Source: Postechiella marina (GTDB lineage: Bacteria > Bacteroidota > Bacteroidia > Flavobacteriales > Flavobacteriaceae). From it: 64,000 nucleotides of DNA. The position numbers and the translations under genes were made by a program. The notes beneath the pieces were generated by a model. That model searched no databases and had not been told where the DNA came from. It was given only the letters and a program-made list of their open reading frames with translations. Location: contig NZ_BAABCA010000001.1 of the NCBI RefSeq assembly GCF_039538365.1, forward strand, positions 248,001 to 312,000, given 5' to 3'. Positions 43,774 through 50,982 of this stretch are shown here, in pieces. Each line of letters begins with the position of its first letter. The stretch's first letter is position 1.

Positions 43774-44532
43774 ATGCGAGATACACAATTAAATACATAT
43801 AAAACTCAGTCTGCTAAACGTTCGTCTTTTGAAACGCCATGTGCGCTTTGTGAAAATGCTAATTGTTTAATGAAGAATACTTTTCAAGATTTAGAGGAAT
43901 CTAGTCTAGCTAACGAAAAGAGTGATATTCGTTGTAAAAAAGGTCAGCAATTTATTATTGAAGGCGCTCCGGTAAATGGATTGTTTTTTGTGTTAAAAGG
44001 TGTTGTTAAGGTGTTTAGAACAGGCATTAATGGCCGAGAACAAATAGTTCGTTTTGCAAAAGAAGGAGAAATAATAGGTCATCGTGGTTTTGGTACCGAA
44101 GAGTATTATTCTATTGGTGCCATAGCTTTAAAAGATACCGTTTTATGTTACTTTTCTAAAAACACACTTCAAGCGGCCTTAATGGAAAGTCCAAAGTTAA
44201 GTTATCAAATGATGCTCTTCTATGCTAATGAGCTTAATCGTAGTGAGTCTAAGGTGAAAACTATTTCTCAAATGACGGTAAGAGAGCGTGTAATAGATAC
44301 CTTATTATACATCCATAGAAAATTTGGAGATTTACGCGGTTACTTAAATTTACCTCTTAGTCGTAAAGAATATGCCGATTACGCAGGCACAACCGAAGAG
44401 CAGGTAATTCGAGTATTTTCACTTTTAAAAAAAGAAGGATTAATTTCTGCTAAAGGTAAACGAATTGGCATTCCAAATGTACAGTCTCTTAAAAACGAGA
44501 TTAGCGAACACAACTATTTCTTAGGTAGTTAA
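43774..44532 (+). CDS. Crp/Fnr-family regulator with FNR-like N-terminal Cys cluster
   Basis: 252 residues: cNMP-binding-fold sensor (about 50-165; GQQFIIEGAPVNGLFFVLKGVVKVF, IVRFAKEGEIIGHRGF), dimer helix, and a winged helix (SRKEYADYAGTTEEQVIRVFSLLKKEGLI). Before the fold it has Cys23-x2-Cys26-x4-Cys31 plus Cys54, close to the Cys20-x2-Cys23-x5-Cys29 plus Cys122 of E. coli FNR. This suggests an Fe-S cluster sensing O2 or NO, though the fourth Cys is placed differently. It lies between the nrf/ccs genes and the nitrate transporter and shares a palindrome with the latter, so it probably controls both itself and nitrate uptake (inference). Confidence 0.88.
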   Translation: MRDTQLNTYKTQSAKRSSFETPCALCENANCLMKNTFQDLEESSLANEKSDIRCKKGQQFIIEGAPVNGLFFVLKGVVKVFRTGINGREQIVRFAKEGEIIGHRGFGTEEYYSIGAIALKDTVLCYFSKNTLQAALMESPKLSYQMMLFYANELNRSESKVKTISQMTVRERVIDTLLYIHRKFGDLRGYLNLPLSRKEYADYAGTTEEQVIRVFSLLKKEGLISAKGKRIGIPNVQSLKNEISEHNYFLGS

Positions 44533-44794
44533 GAGTTTTTATTTCTTGCTTTTCATCATACTTCATGGTTTTTTCATCTTATTTTTTATAATCTATACTG
44601 CTATTTTGTATGTAGATAGTGTTTTTACGTAGTTTTTTACGGTTGTTAAGTTTCTTTACTTAGTTTTGTTTTTAATATTTAAATAGCTGTTATATAGTTA
44701 ATTATGGTTGTTTTATGTTTTTTGGCAGGTTTTAATATGTTAAAAAAGATGTTTATACATGTGGAATAGCATTTTATAGAATCTATTCTACTTA
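44533..44794. other. Long intergenic leader before nrtA-like gene
   Basis: T-rich region of about 260 bases without a gene. No hairpin was placed. The promoter and palindrome of the ABC transporter operon follow. Confidence 0.5.
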
Positions 44795-44802
44795 TATATT
44801 TG
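44795..44802 (+). promoter_or_regulatory. -7 box of the nitrate ABC transporter operon
   Basis: TATATTTG, exact consensus, 47 bases before the start codon. Confidence 0.5.
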
Positions 44803-44809
44803 TCTCAAA

Positions 44810-44825
44810 TAAGTATTAATACTTA
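44810..44825. promoter_or_regulatory. Perfect 16-base palindrome near the nrtA transcription start
   Basis: TAAGTATTAATACTTA, self-complementary over all 16 bases, just downstream of the -7 box; repressor-like placement. Shares 15 of 16 bases with 43730-43745. Confidence 0.6.
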
Positions 44826-44848
44826 GTAAATAATTAAAACTACACAAA

Positions 44849-46237
44849 ATGAAATTATTATTAACAAAATCGACTTTAGCTTTATCATTGTCTGTGCTAT
44901 TAAGTGCATGTGGCGGTAAAGAGAAAAAGAAAGACACTGTAGAGCCTAAAGCAGCAGCAGAAGTTTCTAAAACAAAAACATTAGACATAGAAAAGCCACA
45001 GCTAACATTTGGTTTTATTAAATTAACAGATATGGCACCTTTAGCAATTGCTAAAGAAAAAGGCTTTTTTGAGGATGAAGGATTATTTGTTTCGGTTGAA
45101 GCGCAATCAAACTGGAAAAACGTATTAGATAGAGTAATTGATGGTCAGTTAGATGGCTCTCATATGTTAGCAGGGCAACCAATTGCAGCTGGAGCAGGTT
45201 TTGGACGTCAAGCAGATTTAGTAACCTCATTTTCTATGGATTTAAATGGTAATGGTATTACTGTATCTAACGACGTTTGGTCTAAAATGAAACCTAATGT
45301 ACCAAAAGGGGCAGATGGTAAACCGGTTCATCCTATTAAGGCAGATGCTTTAAAACCAGTAATAACAGAATATAAAAACTCTGGAAAACCGTTTAAAATG
45401 GGTATGGTATTTCCTGTATCTACGCATAACTACGAAATTAGATATTGGTTAGCAGCAGCTGGCATTCACCCAGGAATGTATACTGCCGATAACGTACAGG
45501 GGCAAATTGATGCCGAAGTTTTACTATCTGTTACGCCTCCGCCACAAATGCCAGCAACTCTTGAAGCAGGAACTATATATGGATACTGTGTAGGCGAGCC
45601 ATGGAACCAGCAAGCTGTATTTAAAGGTATTGGTGTGCCAGTAACAACAAATTACGATATCTGGAAGAACAACCCAGAGAAGGTATTTGTAATGACAAAA
45701 AAGTTTGTAGAAGATAACCCAAACACAGCTATTGCTGTTACTAAAGCTTTAATTAGAGCTGGTAAGTGGTTAGACGAACCAAGTAACAGGGCAGAAGCTG
45801 TTAAAATATTGGCAATGTCTCAATATGTTGGTGCTCCAGAAGCAGTATTAGCAAATTCTATGACAGGTACTTTTGAGTTCGAAAAAGGTGATAAGCGCGA
45901 TATGCCAGACTTTAATGTATTCTATAAATACAATGCAACATATCCGTTTTATTCTGATGGTATTTGGTTCTTAACTCAAATGCGTAGATGGGGACAAATT
46001 CCTGATGCAAAACCAGCAGATTGGTATGCTAATACGATTAAAGATATTTACAGACCAGATATCTGGAAAAAAGCAGCAGATTTATTAGTTGCAGAAGGAC
46101 ATATTCCTGCTAGTGATGTGCCAACTACAGATGGCTACAAACCTGCAACTGCTGATTTTATTGACGGAACTTCCTTTGATGCTAAAGATCCGATAGGATA
46201 CATTAATAGCTTTTCTATAGGAAATAAAGATAAATAA
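44849..46237 (+). CDS. nrtA: Nitrate/nitrite-type ABC transporter substrate-binding lipoprotein (NrtA/CmpA-like)
   Basis: 462 residues. Lipobox LLSACGGK (Cys about 21) then a charged linker and a periplasmic-binding domain of the NrtA/CmpA family: LTFGFIKLTDMAPLAIAKEKGFFEDEGL, DGQLDGSHMLAGQPIAAGAGFG, AGIHPGMYTADNVQGQIDAEVLLSVTPPPQMPATLEAGTIYGYCVGEPWNQQA. It would capture nitrate or nitrite outside the inner membrane. Bicarbonate or cyanate relatives exist, but nrf, Moco and nitrate reductase genes nearby favour nitrate/nitrite. First gene of the operon. Confidence 0.9.
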   Translation: MKLLLTKSTLALSLSVLLSACGGKEKKKDTVEPKAAAEVSKTKTLDIEKPQLTFGFIKLTDMAPLAIAKEKGFFEDEGLFVSVEAQSNWKNVLDRVIDGQLDGSHMLAGQPIAAGAGFGRQADLVTSFSMDLNGNGITVSNDVWSKMKPNVPKGADGKPVHPIKADALKPVITEYKNSGKPFKMGMVFPVSTHNYEIRYWLAAAGIHPGMYTADNVQGQIDAEVLLSVTPPPQMPATLEAGTIYGYCVGEPWNQQAVFKGIGVPVTTNYDIWKNNPEKVFVMTKKFVEDNPNTAIAVTKALIRAGKWLDEPSNRAEAVKILAMSQYVGAPEAVLANSMTGTFEFEKGDKRDMPDFNVFYKYNATYPFYSDGIWFLTQMRRWGQIPDAKPADWYANTIKDIYRPDIWKKAADLLVAEGHIPASDVPTTDGYKPATADFIDGTSFDAKDPIGYINSFSIGNKDK

Positions 46238-46298
46238 CCAACCTATAATTATAACTAGTAAGATAATTATTTAAGCACAGTTTATTTTGTTTGTTAAG

Positions 46299-46352
46299 TT
46301 GAGCTTGTTGAAACCGATTTTAAAATTGGTAAAAATACTTCGGCAGGCTCAA
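46299..46352. repeat. REP-like hairpin between nrtA and nrtB
   Basis: TTGAGCTTGTTGAAAC pairs (with G-T wobbles) with ACTTCGGCAGGCTCAA, and inside it ACCGATTTT pairs with AAAATTGGT. The outer arms resemble a dispersed flavobacterial repeat (TTGAGC..GTCGAA / TTCGACAGGCTCAA) from general knowledge. Confidence 0.6.
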
Positions 46353-46403
46353 TTATAACTTCTTGTACCGCTTTTTAAAGAATCTTACAAAAAACATTTG
46401 ACC

Positions 46404-47510
46404 ATGAAAGCAAGTTTAACATTAGGAAAAATAACTAAATTTATGGGGTTAGGCATTTTTAAAACCCTATCAGATTTATTTACAGGAAAATTAGATAAAG
46501 AAGATTTTAAAAACTTTTTACGTAAAGTTATTGTACCACTGGCCTCTATATTATTGTTTATAGGGTTATGGCACATGGGGGCTAAAGCGTTGTATAATAT
46601 TGAGGCAGATTTTAAAATTGAAAAGGCACTTACAGAACAAGGGCAGGTAGAGGCCGATAAATTGGCTGCCTGTATAGCATCTGGAGATAGTACATGCCAA
46701 CCAAATACATTGCCATCTCCATCTCAAGTTTGGGCATCATATAAATCTTTATTAAAAGACCATAACATAATTAGTGCAGATAAAGCAGCTTTTAAAGAAA
46801 AAACAGCTGTTTTAAATGCTAAACGTGTTGCAGAAGGTAAGGCAGCAATTACTTATACGGGTAGACCATCTTTTGTAGATCAAATATTTAGAAGTTTACA
46901 AACGGTTTTTGCAGGGTTTTTATTAGCCTTATTAATTGCAGTGCCTTTAGGTATTTTTATAGGGTTGAGTCCAACATTAAAAAGTGCTTTTAATTGGTTT
47001 ATTCAAATTTTTAAACCTGTTTCTCCTGTAGTTTGGTACTTGCTTGTATTTATGATTGTTAAGACGTTATTAATAGACTCTAATGAAGATAGCTCGTTTA
47101 CAATCTCGTTTATAAGTGTTGGTTTATGTTCTATGTGGGCTACTTTGGTAAATACTGCTATGGGTGTGTCTAGTGTTGATAAAGATTATATAAATGTTGC
47201 TAAAGTATTAAAGCTAGGTACGTTTCAAAAAATATTTAAGGTGGTATTACCATCGTCTTTACCGTTAATTTTTACAGGTTTAAAAATTACCCTATCTGTA
47301 GCCTGGATGGTTTTAATTGCCATAGAATTATTAGCGCAAAGTCCTGGTCTAGGATTGTTTGTGTGGGAAGAATTCCAAAATGGAGCAAACGACTCGAACG
47401 CGAAAATTATTGTTGCCATGTTTGTTATAGGAATTATTGGTTTTTTATTAGACCGATTTATGTTAACTATTCAAAACTGGGTGTCTTTTGATAAAACAGA
47501 CGCTATTTAA
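46404..47510 (+). CDS. nrtB: Nitrate-type ABC transporter permease (NrtB-like)
   Basis: The frame opens at a TTG (46398), but the ATG two codons later (46404) is preferred. About 368 residues. N-terminal helix (40-58), then an unusual 90-residue hydrophilic insertion (FKIEKALTEQGQVEADKLAACIASGDSTCQ...) before the normal five-helix permease core; the coupling-loop motif is VAKVLKLGTFQKIFKVVLPSSLPLIFTGLK. SsuC/TauC/NrtB family. The loop insertion is known from bacteroidal homologues only by impression and may extend into the periplasm. Confidence 0.88.
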   Translation: MKASLTLGKITKFMGLGIFKTLSDLFTGKLDKEDFKNFLRKVIVPLASILLFIGLWHMGAKALYNIEADFKIEKALTEQGQVEADKLAACIASGDSTCQPNTLPSPSQVWASYKSLLKDHNIISADKAAFKEKTAVLNAKRVAEGKAAITYTGRPSFVDQIFRSLQTVFAGFLLALLIAVPLGIFIGLSPTLKSAFNWFIQIFKPVSPVVWYLLVFMIVKTLLIDSNEDSSFTISFISVGLCSMWATLVNTAMGVSSVDKDYINVAKVLKLGTFQKIFKVVLPSSLPLIFTGLKITLSVAWMVLIAIELLAQSPGLGLFVWEEFQNGANDSNAKIIVAMFVIGIIGFLLDRFMLTIQNWVSFDKTDAI

Positions 47511-47617
47511 TGAATGTTGAATTGCTTAAGTATTTAAAATAAAAGTGTTAATAATTGAGCAATTAAGCAAAGCAGTAATTAGTATATAGTTAAAGACTGA
47601 TTATGGAAGATTAACCA

Positions 47618-47702
47618 GCGTTAGGGATTGCAAAGGAAAGCCCACAGCGAAGGCACGAAGCGAGGACTTGTATTGTAAAGCCCGACCCTTGTGGTAACGC
47701 CC
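47618..47702 (+). ncRNA. Structured GC-richer repeat element between nrtB and the first ATPase gene
   Basis: The 85 bases differ from the AT-rich surroundings. Ends pair: GCGTTA (47618-47623) with TAACGC (47695-47700); inside are GGGATTG, AAAGCCCAC, AAGCGAGGACTTG, AAAGCCCGACCCTTGTGG. Similar GTTAGGGATTGAA...AAAGCCCGACCC...ACGCCC blocks are scattered in flavobacterial genomes (recollection, not searched). Could be a small RNA, an mRNA processing element or a non-autonomous repeat. Confidence 0.5.
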
Positions 47703-47776
47703 AAATAGTGATGTTGAATTGTTTAATCGGAATTGGATAAACATATTGACAAAATTAACAGTTAAACATAGAAAAA

Positions 47777-48622
47777 ATGGCATATTTAGAATTAAATAAC
47801 ATACATAAAACTTACGGACAAGGTGATACTGAAGCCGAGGTGTTATCGAATATTAATTTAACGATAGAAGAAGGCGAATTTGTTGCTATTGTTGGGTTTA
47901 CAGGTTCTGGAAAGACAACATTAGTAAACTTAATAAACGGACTTATAGAGCCTACAAGAGGAGAGGTTTTATTTAAAGGCGAACCGGTACAAGGTACAAG
48001 CCACGAGCGCGGAGTAATTTTTCAAAACTACTCGTTATTACCATGGCTTACGGTTGGGCAAAATGTATTTATGGCGGTAAAAGAAGCTTTTCCTAAAAAA
48101 AGCAAGAAGGAGTTAAACGAAATTGTTGCCGATTATGTGGAGATGGTAAGTTTAACGCCAGCTATTAATAAACGCCCAAAAGAATTATCTGGAGGTATGA
48201 GGCAACGTGTTGCTGTTGCTAGAGCTTTAGCAATGAAACCGGAGATGATTATTATGGATGAGCCTCTTGGTGCTCTTGATGCCTTAACGCGTGGGAATCT
48301 TCAAGATGAAATTTTAAATATTTGGGGCAAAGATAAGCGTACTGCTTTACTAATTACTAATGATGTAGATGAGGGAATTTATATGGCAGATAGAATTATT
48401 CCTTTACGCCCAGGTCCAAACGCTACTCTTGGTCCAGAATTTAAAATTGATATAGAAAGGCCAAGGGATAAAACGGAAATGAACGATAATCAAAATTTTA
48501 AGGATACAAGAAATGCCATTATTGAGTATTTAATGGATATAGGTAACGAGCGTAAAGCCGAGGCGAGCGAGTCTATTGTTTTACCAGATTTAACGCCTAA
48601 AGATTTTGTTAACCAATTTTAA
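47777..48622 (+). CDS. ABC transporter ATPase 1 of the nitrate-type transporter
   Basis: 281 residues. Walker A GFTGSGKTT, Q-loop FQNYSLLPW, signature LSGGMRQR, Walker B MIIMDEPLGALD. The switch His is replaced: LLITNDVDEG has Asn where the partner has THDVDEA. This Asn and the IIPLRPGPNATLGP tail are features I associate with the NrtD/CmpD branch. It pairs with the ATPase at 48637 to drive the NrtB permease. Starts 7 bases after the leader AACATAGAAAAA, no Shine-Dalgarno. Confidence 0.92.
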   Translation: MAYLELNNIHKTYGQGDTEAEVLSNINLTIEEGEFVAIVGFTGSGKTTLVNLINGLIEPTRGEVLFKGEPVQGTSHERGVIFQNYSLLPWLTVGQNVFMAVKEAFPKKSKKELNEIVADYVEMVSLTPAINKRPKELSGGMRQRVAVARALAMKPEMIIMDEPLGALDALTRGNLQDEILNIWGKDKRTALLITNDVDEGIYMADRIIPLRPGPNATLGPEFKIDIERPRDKTEMNDNQNFKDTRNAIIEYLMDIGNERKAEASESIVLPDLTPKDFVNQF

Positions 48623-48636
48623 AAAAAGATAATCAG

Positions 48637-49470
48637 ATGAGTATAATAATAGGAAGTCCACCAAAATCTGAAACTCTAACAGACAACAGATTGTTTCATT
48701 CGAATGATGTGATGTTAGATTTAAAAAATCTAAAGAAAGTATACCCAACTCCAAAAGGTGATTATGTGGTTCTTGAAGATTTAAATCTTCAAATTAGAAA
48801 AGAAGAATTTGTTACCATTATTGGGCATTCTGGTTGTGGTAAAACAACAATGTTGTCTATGATAGCTGGGTTAAATGAAATTTCTGGAGGTCATATTTCT
48901 GTTTTAGGAAAACACATTAAAGGCCCAGGACCAGATAGAGGTGTTATTTTTCAAGCGCCAAGTTTAATGCCTTGGATGACTGCTTTGCAAAATGTATTGT
49001 TAGGTGTAAACCAAGTGTTTCCAGATGCAACAAAAGCGCAGCGTAATGATATTGCAAAGTATTATTTACAAAAAGTAGGTTTAGAGGATGCGTTTTATAA
49101 AAGGGCATCAGATTTGTCTCAAGGTATGCAACAGCGTGTTGGTATTGCTAGAGCATTTGCCATAAAACCTAAAGTTTTATTATTAGATGAGCCTTTTGGT
49201 ATGCTAGATTCTTTAACACGTGGGGAGCTTCAAGACATTTTGATTGAAATTTGGAATAAAGAGAAAATTACAGCTGTAATGATTACGCACGATGTAGATG
49301 AAGCTATATTCTTGGCAGATCGTGTTGTTATGATGACAAGCGGGCCTAGAGCAAAAATAGGAGATGTGTTAAATGTAGATTTTAAAAGACCAAGAACACG
49401 TAAGTCGGTTTTAGAGCACGACGATTATTATAAATACAGAAAGCATTTAATAGACTTTTTAGAGCATTAA
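48637..49470 (+). CDS. ABC transporter ATPase 2 of the nitrate-type transporter
   Basis: 277 residues. Walker A GHSGCGKTT, Q-loop FQAPSLMPW, signature altered to LSQGMQQR (Gln for the first Gly), Walker B VLLLDEPFGMLD, and a normal switch His in MITHDVDEA. With ATPase 1 this makes a heterodimer with one complete and one degenerate nucleotide site. No fused substrate-binding domain, unlike cyanobacterial NrtC. Confidence 0.92.
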   Translation: MSIIIGSPPKSETLTDNRLFHSNDVMLDLKNLKKVYPTPKGDYVVLEDLNLQIRKEEFVTIIGHSGCGKTTMLSMIAGLNEISGGHISVLGKHIKGPGPDRGVIFQAPSLMPWMTALQNVLLGVNQVFPDATKAQRNDIAKYYLQKVGLEDAFYKRASDLSQGMQQRVGIARAFAIKPKVLLLDEPFGMLDSLTRGELQDILIEIWNKEKITAVMITHDVDEAIFLADRVVMMTSGPRAKIGDVLNVDFKRPRTRKSVLEHDDYYKYRKHLIDFLEH

Positions 49471-49520
49471 AAGCATAGGCAAACATGAGTTTTGTCATAA
49501 TATAGGCAGAAAGCCAATTT

Positions 49521-49528
49521 TATATTTG
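49521..49528 (+). promoter_or_regulatory. -7 box before the porin gene
   Basis: TATATTTG, exact TAnnTTTG, 59 bases before the start codon. Confidence 0.5.
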
Positions 49529-49538
49529 TAAAAACAAA

Positions 49539-49559
49539 CAACAACAACAACAACAACAA
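49539..49559 (+). repeat. (CAA)7 trinucleotide repeat in the porin leader
   Basis: Seven perfect CAA units in the 5' untranslated region, between the -7 box and the start codon. Confidence 0.9.
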
Positions 49560-49586
49560 TTAAAGCAAAATTAAAAAACTAAAACA

Positions 49587-50846
49587 ATGAAAAAACAATA
49601 TGTATTAATAGGTTTAGTGGCCTTAATGGTCCAATTTGCACAAGCACAGTTTACATTAGATGGAGAGTTTAGGCCAAGAACAGAGTATAGAAATGGTTTT
49701 GGTAGCCTTATTGCAGACGATGCAGATGCAGGTTTTGGTATTTCTACTCGTGTAAGATTAAATGCAGGGTATAATACTGAAGCTTACAAGTTTTATGTAA
49801 GTTTTCAAGATATTATGGTGTGGGGAGAGAATAGACAAATTTTGCCTTTCGATCAAAACAACTCCTTTGCTGTTTTTCAAGCATGGGCAGATATTAATTT
49901 AGGCGAAGGCTGGTCTACAAAAGTGGGGCGCCAAGTTATCTCTTATGATGATCAAAGAATATTTGGAGGATTAGATTGGGCACAGCAAGGTCGTAATCAT
50001 GATGCTGCAATTATAAAGTATAAAAAAGATAAATTTATGTTAGATGCGGGTTTAGCATTTAATCAAGATTACTCTAACCCTACAGGTTTTCAGTCGGTTG
50101 GTACAAATTATGCTACAACAGGTTTCTTTTCGTATAAGACGATGCAGTACTTATATTTAAAGCAAGCTTGGGAGAATTTCTCTGGTAGTTTATTGTTATT
50201 AAATAATGGTTTTCAAGAAGTTGATGGAACAAGTAGTTTACAAACTTTTGGAACACATTTAGATTATAAAACTGGAGATTTTGGAATTGCAGCTAACGCT
50301 TTTTTACAAACAGGAGAAAGACAAGGCGAAGTAGATGTTAAAGGTGCTTACCTTTTAGGTTTAGATTTTACGTATAAAGCATCGGCTAAAGTAGGTTTAG
50401 GCGCAGGACTTGAAATTATTAGTGGTAACGATGGAGATGCTGGAGAAACAGGTGCATTCTTTCCGTTATATGGAACTAACCATAAGTTTAATGGCTTTAT
50501 GGATTATTTTTACGTAGGAAACCACGCTAATTCGGTGGGGTTATTTGATGTACATGTTAGTGCAAACTTTAAATTAAACGATACGTCTAGCTTAATGGTA
50601 AAGGCACTAAACTTTAGCGGAGAGCAAGAGTTGGCAAGTGGCGAAAAATCACTAGGAACAGAAATAGATTTGGTTTACAAAAAGGCATTTAAAGGCTACG
50701 CTTTAGTTTTAGGATACTCGCAAATGTTTGCTGCAGATGGTATGTACGAGTTAAAAGGTATTACAGAGGATGCTGCAGCGGGTTCTCAAAATTGGGGATG
50801 GGCTATGTTAGTTATTAAACCTAAATTTTTAAACGGAACAAAATAA
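49587..50846 (+). CDS. Outer-membrane porin, alginate-export (AlgE/OprE-like) family
   Basis: 419 residues. Signal peptide 1-20 ending FAQAQ, then repeated amphipathic beta strands (for example FTLDGEFRPRTEYRNGFG, WADINLGEGWSTKVGRQVISYDDQRIFGGLDW) as in the alginate_exp barrel family. Located 116 bases after the nitrate transporter ATPase and with its own promoter, it may be the outer-membrane channel for nitrate or nitrite; an alginate role is unlikely because no alginate genes are present. Confidence 0.78.
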   Translation: MKKQYVLIGLVALMVQFAQAQFTLDGEFRPRTEYRNGFGSLIADDADAGFGISTRVRLNAGYNTEAYKFYVSFQDIMVWGENRQILPFDQNNSFAVFQAWADINLGEGWSTKVGRQVISYDDQRIFGGLDWAQQGRNHDAAIIKYKKDKFMLDAGLAFNQDYSNPTGFQSVGTNYATTGFFSYKTMQYLYLKQAWENFSGSLLLLNNGFQEVDGTSSLQTFGTHLDYKTGDFGIAANAFLQTGERQGEVDVKGAYLLGLDFTYKASAKVGLGAGLEIISGNDGDAGETGAFFPLYGTNHKFNGFMDYFYVGNHANSVGLFDVHVSANFKLNDTSSLMVKALNFSGEQELASGEKSLGTEIDLVYKKAFKGYALVLGYSQMFAADGMYELKGITEDAAAGSQNWGWAMLVIKPKFLNGTK

Positions 50847-50900
50847 AAAAATATACTTTAATAATTTGAGTTAAAGTATAGGTCAAATGTTATAGTGTTT

Positions 50901-50930
50901 AGAATCCTCTTTTTAAGAGGATTCTTTTTT
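50901..50930 (+). terminator. Terminator after the porin gene
   Basis: AGAATCCTCTT pairs with AAGAGGATTCT around TTT and ends in a T run. Confidence 0.85.
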
Positions 50931-50982
50931 GATTATAACTATTAAAAATACTTTTCTTAAATTTAAGCTGTAAACTAAATAT

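Noticed and set aside
43818..43830. ACGTTCGTCTTTT inside the Crp/Fnr gene as a LytTR box
   Set aside because: It is within coding sequence (codons for RSSF), lacks a second repeat and has no -7 box at the right distance.
46398..46403. TTG at 46398 as start of the nrtB-like gene
   Set aside because: An ATG two codons later gives the same protein and is the more likely initiator.
47601..47783. 60-residue minus-strand frame over the nrtB-ATPase gap
   Set aside because: It lies on the GC-richer structured repeat and has no promoter, no family similarity and no conserved-looking protein pattern.
49587..50846. Alginate export function for the porin
   Set aside because: No alginate biosynthesis genes are present and the gene follows the nitrate transporter; only the barrel family is supported.
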